Made by a program: the position numbers and the translations under genes. The notes beneath the pieces were generated by a model that saw only the letters and a program-made list of their open reading frames with translations, was not told where the DNA came from and did not search any database. A stretch of DNA of 44,719 nucleotides, from positions 1-44,719 of the forward strand of contig CANGGT010000009.1 of NCBI GenBank assembly GCA_947453375.1. Direction: 5' to 3'. Of the stretch, positions 28,415-35,955 are shown piece after piece (the stretch's first letter is position 1; every line of letters starts with the position of its first letter). Origin of the DNA: Planctomycetaceae bacterium. Lineage in GTDB: Bacteria > Planctomycetota > Planctomycetia > Pirellulales > UBA1268.

Positions 28415-28459
28415 TTGATGGGTAGCCATGGTCGCGAGCCATTGATTTTCCCGTTCGGC
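28373..28459 (+). repeat. attC: attC_7, 87 bp, weak R'' box
   Basis: The R'' position reads ATTGAGC (28373-28379) where AAC is expected at its end; R' is GTTCGGC (28453-28459). Arms CAATGG[A]CTCGCG and CGCGAGCCATTG are still intact. R'' matches the complement of the cassette start at only 4 of 7 bases. Confidence 0.75.
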
Positions 28460-28478
28460 TACCGGAGGCGAGACGAGG

Positions 28479-29009
28479 ATGGATTCGGTCGATCAGTTTG
28501 CCGCAGAGGCCAGACGCTTTCGGGAGTGGGCCTTGAACGGGTCTGACCAGGCGGAGTGGGCGGCCCGCGGGGCACTTGTCCGACTGACCAAGCTCTACGC
28601 CGCTGCGCTCGAACTCCCGCCCGCCTGGAACGAGGAGCTCGCCGATCAACCGGACGCGAAGTCGGTCGGCGAGGATGAATGCCGGGCAGTCACTGTCGCC
28701 TGCCGCCGACTGCCGTTCGACCTGTACGGTGAGGTGTTCGACACGCTCCCAGTGCCGCCCGAGCAGCCGGTCGTTGGGAGTCTCACGGACGATTTCACCG
28801 ACATCTACCGAGACGTGATTGCCGGGTTGCGGGAGTACGAGTCTGGGCGGCGTGCACAGGCCGTATGGGAGTGGGGTTCCGGGCTACGGCAGCACTGGGG
28901 CGAGCATGCGACGGGCGCTATTCGGGCATTGCACTGCTGGCTTGCCAGCAATGCTGCGGACCGCTTGGCAGCGGAGGCCGAACCAAGCGATGCAGCAGAA
29001 TCGCGATAA
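28479..29009 (+). CDS. Cassette 8: DUF5063-like protein
   Basis: A 176-residue all-helical protein. The pattern FREWALNG, LVRLTKLYAAALELPPAW, then YGEVFDTL, VVGSLTDDFTDIYRDVIAGL and AVWEWGSGLRQHWGEHATGA fits DUF5063, a family of unknown function. Length is normal. GAGG lies directly before the ATG, with another GGAGG further up. The last residues (EPSDAAESR) are coded by attC_8. The cassette ends pair 7/7, so it still looks mobile. Confidence 0.78.
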   Translation: MDSVDQFAAEARRFREWALNGSDQAEWAARGALVRLTKLYAAALELPPAWNEELADQPDAKSVGEDECRAVTVACRRLPFDLYGEVFDTLPVPPEQPVVGSLTDDFTDIYRDVIAGLREYESGRRAQAVWEWGSGLRQHWGEHATGAIRALHCWLASNAADRLAAEAEPSDAAESR

Positions 29010-29065
29010 CTTCCTGCGGTGTGGATAATCTATTGGCTGCGATCTGCTGATCACGGCCGTTCCTA
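28977..29065 (+). repeat. attC: attC_8, 89 bp
   Basis: R'' GCCGAAC (28977-28983), R' GTTCCTA (29059-29065). It is nearly the same as attC_2 over its whole length, with the same extra A in the stem and GTGGATAATC in the centre. Confidence 0.9.
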
Positions 29066-29131
29066 AGATGTCTCAAGTAAAGACAGGTCAGGGATCACCT
29101 TGTCCACCGGCAGCCAGTCAAGGCACTCGAT

Positions 29132-30100
29132 ATGACCGTGCGGCAACTCATTCTCGCGGCGATCTTCGTGGTCTTGCTGCCGCCTTCGGGGGCGCTCTCC
29201 CAGGTGGTGCCCCCGCCGCTCATGGAGCCGGACGGGCCGCCGCTGTTCGTCGTCACGGTGAACGGCAAGGACGGCTTCATCAATCGCGACGGGAAGGTCG
29301 TCATCGAGCCTGCCTTCGAGAAGGCGTATCCCTTCTCGGATGGACTCGCCGCTGTTCGGAAGCAGGGAGCGTGGGGGTTCATCGACACGCAAGGACGCGT
29401 GGTCATTGAGCCGCAGTTCGTCAGCGTCGGCCCCTTTTCCGATGGCTTGGCGATCTTCGAGGACAAGCGGCGCGCGAAGAAGAAGGGCTACATCGACAAG
29501 TTCGGGAAGGTGGTGATCGAACCACGGTTCGATGCGGCGGCGGATTTTCAAAATGGCGTGGCCAAGGTTGGGTTCGCAACGCTCAGAGGCAAGCTGCTCG
29601 GCATGATCGCCGATGTAGGGGTGGAGTGCGACTCGAAGTTTATCGATCGAACCGGCGAGATCGTGCCTGATCCCTCCCCGCAGCATTTCGCTACCGGCGA
29701 GCCGGGGGAGCTGATTCCTTTTAGGAAGGACCGTAGTGCAGGCTATCTCAACGCGAGGGGAGAGGTCGTGATCGAGCCTCAGTTCGAGGTTGCCTCCGCT
29801 TTCTCCGAAGGTCTGGCCTGCGTGGGCAAAAGGGGGTTGTTTGGTTACATCGACACACGGGGGGAATGGGTGATCCCGCCTCGCTTTCAGCACGCCAACG
29901 GCTTTTCCGATGGTTTGGCAGGGGTTCCACTCGGAGAGAATGGCTGGGGCTTCATCGATCACGCTGGCGAGGAGGTGATTCCCGGCAAGTTCTCCTGGGT
30001 GTATGGAGGCTTTCGCCATGGCATCGCGGAAGTCGCCTTTGACGGTAAACGAGGCTACATCAACAAGAAGGGCGAGTGGGTTTGGGAGCCGAGCGAGTAG
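29132..30100 (+). CDS. Cassette 9a: secreted WG-repeat protein
   Basis: A 322-residue protein with a signal peptide (MTVRQLILAAIFVVLLPPSG) and about six or seven WG-type repeats. Each has the pattern GFI(N/D)..G.VVIEP.F....FS(D/E)GLA, for example WGFIDTQGRVVIEPQF and FGYIDTRGEWVIPPRF. WG repeats are found in secreted or surface proteins of many bacteria; their role is not established. No strong ribosome binding site is seen. It begins the largest unit of the array, and no attC separates it from the esterase gene that follows. Confidence 0.85.
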   Translation: MTVRQLILAAIFVVLLPPSGALSQVVPPPLMEPDGPPLFVVTVNGKDGFINRDGKVVIEPAFEKAYPFSDGLAAVRKQGAWGFIDTQGRVVIEPQFVSVGPFSDGLAIFEDKRRAKKKGYIDKFGKVVIEPRFDAAADFQNGVAKVGFATLRGKLLGMIADVGVECDSKFIDRTGEIVPDPSPQHFATGEPGELIPFRKDRSAGYLNARGEVVIEPQFEVASAFSEGLACVGKRGLFGYIDTRGEWVIPPRFQHANGFSDGLAGVPLGENGWGFIDHAGEEVIPGKFSWVYGGFRHGIAEVAFDGKRGYINKKGEWVWEPSE

Positions 30101-30289
30101 AGCGATTTCAGATGCCAGGAGGGCGTCTGTCGCAGCCCGCCGCTGTTTCGCTCCGTCGCCCAACAGCCCGTATGATCGTCAGAGCCCATGATCGTTCGTT
30201 GATCAGCGTCATCGCTGCGTGGCAGGAGCAGCAGGGCGGCTGACGCTTGCGTCCAGTGGCCTCCACCAACCGACAATGAGGATACGACC
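30101..30289. other. Spacer in cassette 9 with imperfect hairpin, no attC
   Basis: 189 bases between the WG and esterase genes. GCGTCA (30206-30211) and TGACGC (30241-30246) bracket a loosely paired stem. There is no GTTNGGC/GCCNAAC pair and none of the centre sequence seen in the other attC sites, so an attC has been lost or never existed. Confidence 0.5.
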
Positions 30290-31552
30290 GTGACCCCGCG
30301 ACCCCGAGTGCTGCTCGTCGCCTGCCTCTTGCTTCTCTGTCATGCATCGCCATCGCACGCGCGGGCTGACAAGGACTCGCTCGCGGTGAAGCCGCTCAAG
30401 GTGTACATCCTCGCCGGGCAGTCGAACATGCAGGGGCATGCGAACGTGTCCACCTTCGACGACATGGCAAGCGATCCCAAGACCGCCCCGCTGCTCGAGA
30501 CCATGCGGGACAAGGACGGCAAGCCGACGGTCTGCGACAGGGTGTGGATCACGTCGGTCGGGTGCCTCGGCAACGCCTACGACGACCTGAACGAACAGAC
30601 CGGCAAGCTGACCGCCGGGTTCGGCGCGGGGGGGAAGGACAAAATCGGTCCGGAGTTCACGTTCGGGCTCACGCTGCAGAAGCACCTCGACGAGACGGTT
30701 CTCATCATCAAGACGTCATGGGGTGGTCGGAGCCTGCACACCGACTTCCGTCCGCCCAGCGGCGGGCCGTTCGTCCTGGCCAAGGAGACCCAGAAGCTCT
30801 GGGACGAGAATCCCAAGGGCGCCCATGGCATTCCGAAGGTCGAGGAGCGGCCCAAGTTTTGGGCGGAGAAGACCGCCGCCACCGGCGTCTACTACCGCGA
30901 GATGATCGCACACGTGACGAAGGTGCTCGCGGACATCAAACGCGTGGTGCCCGACTACGACGAGAAGCAGGGGTACGAGTTGGCCGGGTTCGTCTGGTTT
31001 CAGGGGTTCAACGACCTCGTTGATGGCGGGGTGTACCCCAATCAGGGCAGCGTTGGCGGGTACGACCTGTACGCCGACCTGCTCGGCCACTTTATCCGCG
31101 ACGTGCGGAAGGACTTGTCCGCCCCGAATCTGCCGTTCATCATCGGCGTCATGGGTATCGATGGCCTGAAGGGCAACTCGATGGGGTCGATGATGCACTT
31201 CCGCGAAGCTCAGCGGAAGCCGACCACCCTCGACGAGTTCAAGCGGAACGTCGTCGCGGTCGAGACGGCACCGTTCTGGGACGACGACCTCCAGTCGTTC
31301 GTCGAGCGGAAGGAACGGGTTTACGAGAAACTCGAGCAGGGGTTCCGGAAGGCGGATCCGCAGCCCAGCGAGCCGGAGAAGGAGGCTACCCGCCAGAAGG
31401 CCATGGACGAGGAGTTCCAGCCGGACGAGTTGAAGCGGCTGAATACCGGTGTGTCCAACGGTGGCTACCACTACCTCGGGGCGGCGAAGATTCTTGCCCC
31501 CATCGGCCAGGCGTTCGCAGAGGCGGTTGTCGAAATGAAAGCGGCCGACTAG
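30290..31552 (+). CDS. Cassette 9b: SASA-type (sialate O-acetylesterase) secreted esterase
   Basis: A 420-residue exported protein. After a signal peptide (VLLVACLLLLCHASPSHA) come the SGNH/SASA blocks: ILAGQSNMQGH with the probable nucleophile Ser (about residue 45), LIIKTSWGGRSL, ELAGFVWFQGFNDL, and GGYHYLGAAKILAPIG with the probable catalytic His. It should remove acetyl groups from sugars such as sialic acid or plant polysaccharides; many planctomycete sulfatase/esterase loci carry such enzymes. GAGGAT lies 8 bases before the GTG start. At 1.3 kb it is unusually long for an integron cassette gene. Confidence 0.85.
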   Translation: MTPRPRVLLVACLLLLCHASPSHARADKDSLAVKPLKVYILAGQSNMQGHANVSTFDDMASDPKTAPLLETMRDKDGKPTVCDRVWITSVGCLGNAYDDLNEQTGKLTAGFGAGGKDKIGPEFTFGLTLQKHLDETVLIIKTSWGGRSLHTDFRPPSGGPFVLAKETQKLWDENPKGAHGIPKVEERPKFWAEKTAATGVYYREMIAHVTKVLADIKRVVPDYDEKQGYELAGFVWFQGFNDLVDGGVYPNQGSVGGYDLYADLLGHFIRDVRKDLSAPNLPFIIGVMGIDGLKGNSMGSMMHFREAQRKPTTLDEFKRNVVAVETAPFWDDDLQSFVERKERVYEKLEQGFRKADPQPSEPEKEATRQKAMDEEFQPDELKRLNTGVSNGGYHYLGAAKILAPIGQAFAEAVVEMKAAD

Positions 31553-31664
31553 CGTCCCGAGCCAGTCTGTGGCTTGCGAGGAGGCCGTGTCGAGGTGTTG
31601 GCTGTCCCCCACGGCCCTCGGGATCCCTCTTCCTGGCATTCTTGGGGATAAACTCCAAGTGCTT

Positions 31665-31753
31665 GGCGAACCAGGCGTTGGGGCAGACTCGTGATAGCGT
31701 CCGGCGGCATGGCGAGCCGGCTGCTCGCGAGTTGCTCAACTTATTCGTTCGGC
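31665..31753 (+). repeat. attC: attC_9, 89 bp, divergent
   Basis: R'' GGCGAAC (31665-31671), R' GTTCGGC (31747-31753). Length equals the main type. Arms GTTG[G]GGCA[G]ACTCG and CGAGTTGCTCAAC pair loosely. The centre AGCGTCCGGCG is shared with other sites. R'' fits its presumed cassette start at only 4 of 7 bases. Confidence 0.75.
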
Positions 31754-31818
31754 CGCTCTCACGGAGTTCGATTGTCCCGAACCCCTGGCACCGCCATGCC
31801 AATCGATCTTTCTGCATC

Positions 31819-32004
31819 GTGTGCAAGCGATGTCAGGCCGAAGTCCGTTTCGGTGACCTACCCGTCTCGCGAAAGAGCTTCGAATACGAGGAACTGTGCG
31901 TGGCCCTCTCCGAGGTCGCTCAGGGCCGAGGGTGGCGGGCGATGCCCGATGGCTGGTCGTTCCAGTGCCCGTTGTGTAGCGTCGACCGCCGGCACGACGC
32001 CTAA
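31819..32004 (+). CDS. Cassette 10: CxxC mini-protein (start uncertain)
   Basis: A 61-residue frame from a GTG at 31819 has two cysteine knuckles, C-K-R-C near the start and C-P-L-C near the end (WSFQCPLC), spaced like a zinc ribbon, with a helix between (FEYEELCVALSEVAQGRGW). The TAA stop comes from the R'' box of attC_10. There is no good ribosome binding site and no ATG in this frame inside the cassette, so an earlier non-standard start is possible. A second frame (ATG at 31691) crosses attC_9 and looks random. Function unknown. Confidence 0.55.
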   Translation: MCKRCQAEVRFGDLPVSRKSFEYEELCVALSEVAQGRGWRAMPDGWSFQCPLCSVDRRHDA

Positions 32005-32086
32005 CCGACCGATGCATAAGCTTGCGGCAGCGTCCGGCGTAATGGATGATCCTGAGGCCGCGAGTCATTGATTGGGGCCGTTTGGC
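31999..32086 (+). repeat. attC: attC_10, 88 bp
   Basis: R'' GCCTAAC (31999-32005), R' GTTTGGC (32080-32086). Arms pair imperfectly (ATAAGCTTGCGGC against GCCGCGAGTCATT). The centre has AATGGATGATCC, one change from the common form. R'' fits its cassette start at 6 of 7 bases. Confidence 0.82.
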
Positions 32087-32104
32087 AGACGGAGCGTAAC
32101 GCTG

Positions 32105-32692
32105 ATGGACTTTACCGCGGCCCCCGACTGGTCTGCCCTGCCCGCGCCAGCTGACGACGGAGCGGCGGCGCACCTCGTCGGACTGCGGCTGCCCTCCGTC
32201 CCGCTCCTATCTACAGACGGCCACACGGTTGATCTGAGCGACCAGCCCGGCCGCGTAGTCGTCTACGCCTACCCGAGGACCGGCGTGCCGGACCAACCCA
32301 ACCCGGACGGGTGGGATGCCATTCCCGGGGCGCGGGGTTGCACGCCGCAGGCCTGCGCTTTCCGGGATCACTACGCAGAGTTGAAGTCCCTCGGCGTCGC
32401 GGCGGTGTATGGCCTGTCTACGCAGGATTCGTCCTATCAGCGCGAGGCCGCCGGTCGGCTGCACCTGCCGTTCGCTTTGCTGTCGGACGAGGCCCTGGCA
32501 CTCACCAACGCTCTCCGGCTGCCAACGTTCCGAGTCGGATCGATGATCCTGCTCAAGCGACTGACACTTATCATCTGCAACGGCACGGTGGAGCACGTTT
32601 CCTACCCGGTCTTCCCGCCGGACCGGAACGCGGGCGACGTAGCACGGTGGCTAGCGGCCAAGCCTACCGCCCCCCACGTCGATCGTCGGTAG
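32105..32692 (+). CDS. Cassette 11: PrxQ/BCP-like peroxiredoxin
   Basis: A 195-residue redoxin of the AhpC/TSA superfamily that should reduce peroxides with thioredoxin as donor. The conserved blocks are LVGLRLPSVPLLSTDGHTVD, VVVYAYPRTGVP, and GCTPQACAFRDHYAEL with the peroxidatic Cys79 and a resolving Cys84 five residues on, as in PrxQ. GLSTQDSSYQREAAGRLHLP follows. The core Pro-x-x-x-Thr/Ser-x-x-Cys motif is lengthened by an insert between YPRTG and GCT, as in a known subgroup. GGAG lies 11 bases upstream of the ATG. trxB in this window could supply the reducing power indirectly. Confidence 0.83.
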   Translation: MDFTAAPDWSALPAPADDGAAAHLVGLRLPSVPLLSTDGHTVDLSDQPGRVVVYAYPRTGVPDQPNPDGWDAIPGARGCTPQACAFRDHYAELKSLGVAAVYGLSTQDSSYQREAAGRLHLPFALLSDEALALTNALRLPTFRVGSMILLKRLTLIICNGTVEHVSYPVFPPDRNAGDVARWLAAKPTAPHVDRR

Positions 32693-32695
32693 ACC

Positions 32696-32783
32696 GCTGA
32701 GCAATCGATGCCATGGACTCACGGCAGAGTCCAGCGGGATGGATAATCCTTGGCCTGCGAGTCCTTGGTCGGGAACGTTCGGC
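32696..32783 (+). repeat. attC: attC_11, 88 bp, decayed
   Basis: R'' position GCTGAGC (32696-32702), R' GTTCGGC (32777-32783). The arms show several mismatches and no clear single extra base. The centre GATGGATAATCC is intact. R'' fits its cassette start at 4 of 7 bases. Confidence 0.75.
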
Positions 32784-32808
32784 GGCGGAGCTATCAGGGG
32801 TGCATGCG

Positions 32809-33189
32809 ATGCGGCTGATGATTGTTCTGTCGCTTCTCATCAACGTGGCCGTGCTTGTGCCGGTGTGTGCCGGCCTGTTGGTGAACGCTGCGTGGACGAC
32901 GTTGGCGTATGGTGAGGCCACGCCGGCCCGTGCCATTCTGCTGTCGGTCTATATGGCGATCGGGTTGTGCTCGGTGCTGTTGCTGATCCGCCGCGAGCCG
33001 AAGGCGGTTGCGGCGTTGCTGCTCGTGCAGGTGTTGTACAAGGTCACGACGCCGCTCACGGTCGGGACGGTCAACAACCCGGTGGTGGTGAGCAACCTCA
33101 TCGTCGCCGCGTTCCATGCTGCCACCCTGGTTTGCCTGTGGTCGGGTGGGGCACTGGGCGGACCGACCGATGACCGGCCGGCGGGGTGA
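32809..33189 (+). CDS. Cassette 12: small four-helix membrane protein
   Basis: A 126-residue protein with about four membrane helices: IVLSLLINVAVLVPVCAGLL, ILLSVYMAIGLCSVLLLI, AVAALLLVQVLYKVTTPL and VVSNLIVAAFHAATLVCLW. No named family is recognised. AGGGG lies 8 bases before the ATG at 32809; a GTG at 32800 is in frame. High GC and regular codon use suggest it is a real gene from a related genome. Confidence 0.7.
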   Translation: MRLMIVLSLLINVAVLVPVCAGLLVNAAWTTLAYGEATPARAILLSVYMAIGLCSVLLLIRREPKAVAALLLVQVLYKVTTPLTVGTVNNPVVVSNLIVAAFHAATLVCLWSGGALGGPTDDRPAG

Positions 33190-33198
33190 GGCGAAGGC

Positions 33199-33287
33199 AC
33201 CGAATCAATCGCTAGATCCGACCGCGGATAGAATCCAGCGGGGACGCGGATCCGGTGGTCCGCCGCTGCTGAGCTTTGTCGTTCGGT
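33199..33287 (+). repeat. attC: attC_12, 89 bp
   Basis: R'' ACCGAAT (33199-33205), R' GTTCGGT (33281-33287). It belongs to the same sequence type as attC_1 (shared CGGATAGAATCCAGCGG centre) although it is 8 kb away. R'' fits its cassette start at 5 of 7 bases. Confidence 0.85.
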
Positions 33288-33307
33288 GACGAGGAATCAA
33301 CGGTCAC

Positions 33308-33748
33308 GTGGACACAGTTAGGCTTTTGACGATCATCGCTCTGGGGGCTGTGGAACTCTGGGCGGCCATTCCTGCCGGACTGGCGCTGAAGGCCAGTCCC
33401 GTGGTGGTGGGCGTCGCCGCCGCGGTCGGGGCGATGGTGGGAGTCTTGGTGGTTGTCGTGCTCGGTGAGCATGTGCGGCATTGGCTGCCGGGGCGACATC
33501 GCGGTGACCGTGCGACGGGCTCGCACGGTCTCATCCGTGCGATCTGGGATCGCTACGGCGTCATCGGGCTGGGGCTTTTCGCTCCGATGTTGACCGGCGC
33601 GCCCATTGGTGCGGCACTCGGCTTGGCGCTCGGCGTTCCTGCCGGTCGTCTGTTGTTCTGGATGTTCACTGGCATCGCCGTCTGGAGTGCTATACTCACC
33701 CTTGTTGGAGTGCTGGGCATGGCCGGCTATGAAGCGGCGGTGCACTAG
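33308..33748 (+). CDS. Cassette 13: small multidrug export-like membrane protein
   Basis: A 146-residue membrane protein with about four hydrophobic segments. The pattern VELWAAIPAGLALKASPVVV near the start and YGVIGLGLFAPMLTGAPIGAALG in the second half fits the family called putative small multi-drug export protein (Sm_multidrug_ex). Transport is not proven for that family. The start is a GTG at 33308, 20 bases after the R' box. No attC follows, so this is the last recognisable unit. Confidence 0.7.
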   Translation: MDTVRLLTIIALGAVELWAAIPAGLALKASPVVVGVAAAVGAMVGVLVVVVLGEHVRHWLPGRHRGDRATGSHGLIRAIWDRYGVIGLGLFAPMLTGAPIGAALGLALGVPAGRLLFWMFTGIAVWSAILTLVGVLGMAGYEAAVH

Positions 33749-33915
33749 AAGGCTTCTGAGGAGCGGACCCTGCGGCCAGGCGGAGGAGACTCGTGGGGAC
33801 GATGGTCGATGCGCGGGCCTTGGCGGGCTAGCAAGTGCCTGGAGCAGCCCGCCTCTGCCTCGCTCGGGTGGCAGATCAGGCGCGGCGTAAGGGCACAATT
33901 CGAAGGATCGTCGTC
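33749..33915. other. Array end, hairpin only
   Basis: 167 bases contain a perfect 8-bp inverted repeat GGCGGGCT/AGCCCGCC (33822-33829 with 33846-33853) but no R''/R' boxes. It may be a worn attC or an unrelated hairpin. Confidence 0.4.
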
Positions 33916-34176
33916 ATGCTCTCTCCCGGCATTCTGTACACGACGGCGGTGCTGATGGCCCTTGTGGCCACCGCCTGCACGGCGCTGTGCCTCGTCTGGT
34001 CGGTGCCGGCTTGGCGGCATTGGCTCGCTCCGGCCGGGGCCGACGTCCGCCGGCCCAAGGCTGGCGAATTGAGCGGCTGGCCCGCCCAGATCGGCAGCGT
34101 CCTGGTGTCGGCCGGAATCGCGGCCTGCGCCCTCCTCGCGTGGTACGGCGTGTACTCCATCCTCGCCGCGGTTTAG
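33916..34176 (+). CDS. Small two-helix membrane protein
   Basis: An 86-residue protein with two hydrophobic segments (ILYTTAVLMALVATACTALC, and VLVSAGIAACALLAWYGVY) joined by a Trp- and Pro-rich loop. AAGGA lies about 8 bases before the ATG. No family is recognised. It stands outside the recognisable array but on the same strand. Confidence 0.6.
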   Translation: MLSPGILYTTAVLMALVATACTALCLVWSVPAWRHWLAPAGADVRRPKAGELSGWPAQIGSVLVSAGIAACALLAWYGVYSILAAV

Positions 34177-34784
34177 CCCCGCCCGCGTGACCGGGCCATC
34201 TGTCCCCGCACGGGACCCGGCGGAGGGCCATGTCGAGGTATTGCTTGCGCTTGCCGAAGTGTGGCGGCAGGACTACGACGTGCTCTCTGTCTTGCTCGTT
34301 CCCCGGCAGAGAGAGCGGCAGCCGGGCCGCTACTAGTCACCGGTGCCGCTGTCGCTGGAGCAGGTAGCCACCTTCTACCGGCGGTTCACCCCGTTCCTGC
34401 AGGGCGACGGCCAGCGCTGGCTTGCTGATCTGCGAGGGCGAGTGCCCCGCCGCCGAGGGCGGAGGCGAGCAGACGCTACTCCAGCGGGTTCTGGGCCGCT
34501 GCGGAGGGCTTCACTGCAGTCATCGGGGACTTCATGGCAGGGGCTTCCATGGGTGAAGAATCGACACATGCTTGCCGCAAACTCACTCTTGGGGCAAAGT
34601 ACAACGGATCAATTTTAATTTCGCAGGTGGGATCAGGAAATGGAAAAGACCTTGAATCCGTTCTCCTCACGCCCGTGGGGGAGCAGCAGCCGTCCGCGCC
34701 CATTCCGCCGCACGGTGAGCCGTTCGTTCGTCATGCCAGCGATCGGCAGGCGGTGATCCCGCCGGAGACTTCCTTCCCACTCCC
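34177..34784. other. Gene-poor region with possible gene fragments
   Basis: 608 bases without a supported gene. Two short stretches look like protein remains: VPLSLEQVATFYRRFTPF on the plus strand (from 34343) and EHVVVLPPHFGKRKQYLDMA on the minus strand (about 34230-34300). Around 34600-34640 the sequence is unusually A/T-rich. This looks like a scar of past insertions or deletions. Confidence 0.4.
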
Positions 34785-35573
34785 ATGGCCGCTCCTCCCG
34801 TCGCCCTCACGATCGCCGGCTCTGATCCATCTGGCGGCGCCGGCCTCCAGGCCGACCTGAAGACGTTCCACCGGCACGGCGTCTACGGCATGAGCGTGAT
34901 CACGCTGGTCACCGTGCAGAACACGCGAACAGTTTCGGCCGTCGAGATCCTTCGCCCCGCCCTCGTCGTCGCCCAGCTCGAGGCCGTCCTCTCGGACATC
35001 CCCCCGGCCGCCGCCAAAACCGGCGCTCTCGGCGATGCTGCTGTGATCGCCGCGGTCGCGGCGCGGCTCCGTGGGACCACGTTCCCGCTCGTCGTCGATC
35101 CGGTGATGGTGAGCAAGCACGGCGCGGCGCTGATCACCGATAACGCGGTGCAAACGCTCGTCAGCGACCTCCTGCCCCGCGCCACGCTCGTCACCCCGAA
35201 TCTCGCCGAGGCCGAGCGGCTGGCCGGGTTTCCCGTCGCCGATGTCGCGGCGATGGAGCGGGCCGCACGGGCGATCGCTGCCCTCGGCCCCCCTCACGTG
35301 CTCGTCAAGGGGGGGCATCTCGACGGCGCGGCGGTCGATCTGCTCTGGTCGGAAGGCCGTGTGACGACCTTCTCGGCGGCTCGCATCGACACCCGCCACA
35401 CCCACGGCACCGGCTGCACCCTGTCGGCGGCGATCACGGCGCGTCTGGCGGCGGGCGAGGCCGTCGCCTTGGCGGTGGCGGGCGGCTGCCGGTTCATCCG
35501 CAACGCGATCGCCGGCGCCCCCGGCCTCGGTGGCGGCTGCGGCCCCGTCGATCACTTCGCCGATCCGGGCTGA
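34785..35573 (+). CDS. thiD: Hydroxymethylpyrimidine/phosphomethylpyrimidine kinase
   Basis: A 262-residue ribokinase-fold enzyme that phosphorylates HMP and HMP-P in thiamine synthesis. Motifs are [20 protein letters not shown] (7-26), [29 protein letters not shown], the [10 protein letters not shown] segment and the anion-hole block [13 protein letters not shown] (about 206-218). Length is normal. No close ribosome binding site is seen before the ATG (GGAG is about 18 bases away). High GC marks it as core genome placed inside the accessory stretch. No other thi genes are nearby. Confidence 0.94.
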   Translation: MAAPPVALTIAGSDPSGGAGLQADLKTFHRHGVYGMSVITLVTVQNTRTVSAVEILRPALVVAQLEAVLSDIPPAAAKTGALGDAAVIAAVAARLRGTTFPLVVDPVMVSKHGAALITDNAVQTLVSDLLPRATLVTPNLAEAERLAGFPVADVAAMERAARAIAALGPPHVLVKGGHLDGAAVDLLWSEGRVTTFSAARIDTRHTHGTGCTLSAAITARLAAGEAVALAVAGGCRFIRNAIAGAPGLGGGCGPVDHFADPG

Positions 35574-35955
35574 CGGTTGCCCTGGTCAGACCGAAGGTGT
35601 GACGGTCGCCCAATTGGATCAGCCACACGTGATCGCTAACATGGGGCCGATCGTTGTTCGAGGCATGTGGTATCCGTTCGTCTCGGTCGGCGCCCCGCGG
35701 GGGGCCGAGGAGCACTGAAAGGAGTACCGCAACTGACGCAGGGCGGCACGCGACCGGGACCGCCATTGGAGAACACTCGTGGCCCCAGGCAATGAATTCC
35801 CAGTCTTGATCGCAGGCGTCGTTCTGGCGTCGTGTTCCTACACGCCGGGCACGTCACCGTCGAGCGAACTGCGATACATCGATCCAACAGGCCGATTTCG
35901 TGCGACGCTCCGCCTCGGTCAGGAGGTTCAACCCACGGAGCGTGGCGGGAAGTCC
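35574..35955 (+). other. Region with a 39-aa frame and a lipoprotein-like start
   Basis: A frame from a GTG at 35599 to 35718 codes 39 residues (ending VSVGAPRGAEEH). A second frame from a GTG at 35779, preceded by GGAGA, begins VAPGNEFPVLIAGVVLASCS, resembling a lipobox (LASC), and runs in frame into the next gene. Neither is well supported. No attC is seen. Confidence 0.35.

Larger units (their letters stand above)
24480..33748 (+). mobile_element. Integron cassette array, about 13 cassettes
   Basis: All cassettes and their genes read plus. The predicted units, starting at the first T of each GTT, begin at 24481, 25152, 25846, 26257, 26898, 27232, 27719, 28454, 29060, 31748, 32081, 32778 and 33282. 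The R' box opening a cassette pairs 7/7 with its own R'' box in units 1-5 and 8, 6/7 in 6 and 10, 5/7 in 12, and 4/7 in 7, 9 and 11. The last unit has no recognisable attC. Most attC sites are 87-90 bp and share centre sequence, a sign of a sedentary chromosomal integron. The array interrupts the very high-GC core with clearly lower-GC DNA. Confidence 0.88.

Noticed and set aside
29063-30163. A 366-codon minus-strand frame opposite the WG-repeat gene
   Set aside because: The periodic pattern simply mirrors the WG repeats on the plus strand, which has a signal peptide and recognised units.
30206-30246. GCGTCA/TGACGC stem between the WG and esterase genes as an attC
   Set aside because: No GTT/AAC boxes and none of the shared centre; pairing is weak.
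31691-32071. A 126-codon frame in cassette 10 starting at 31691
   Set aside because: It begins inside attC_9 and ends inside attC_10, with Ser/Arg-rich sequence; the other frame has paired cysteines and ends at the R'' stop.
25069-33287. The recurring 90-bp elements as a CRISPR array or REP elements
   Set aside because: Spacing is irregular and gene-sized, elements are imperfect inverted repeats with R''/R' boxes, and an integron integrase is adjacent, so attC is the better reading.
34343-34618. A 91-codon plus frame beginning VPLSLEQVATFYRRF
   Set aside because: Only the first 30 residues look protein-like; the rest is Arg-rich random sequence. Kept only as a possible fragment.
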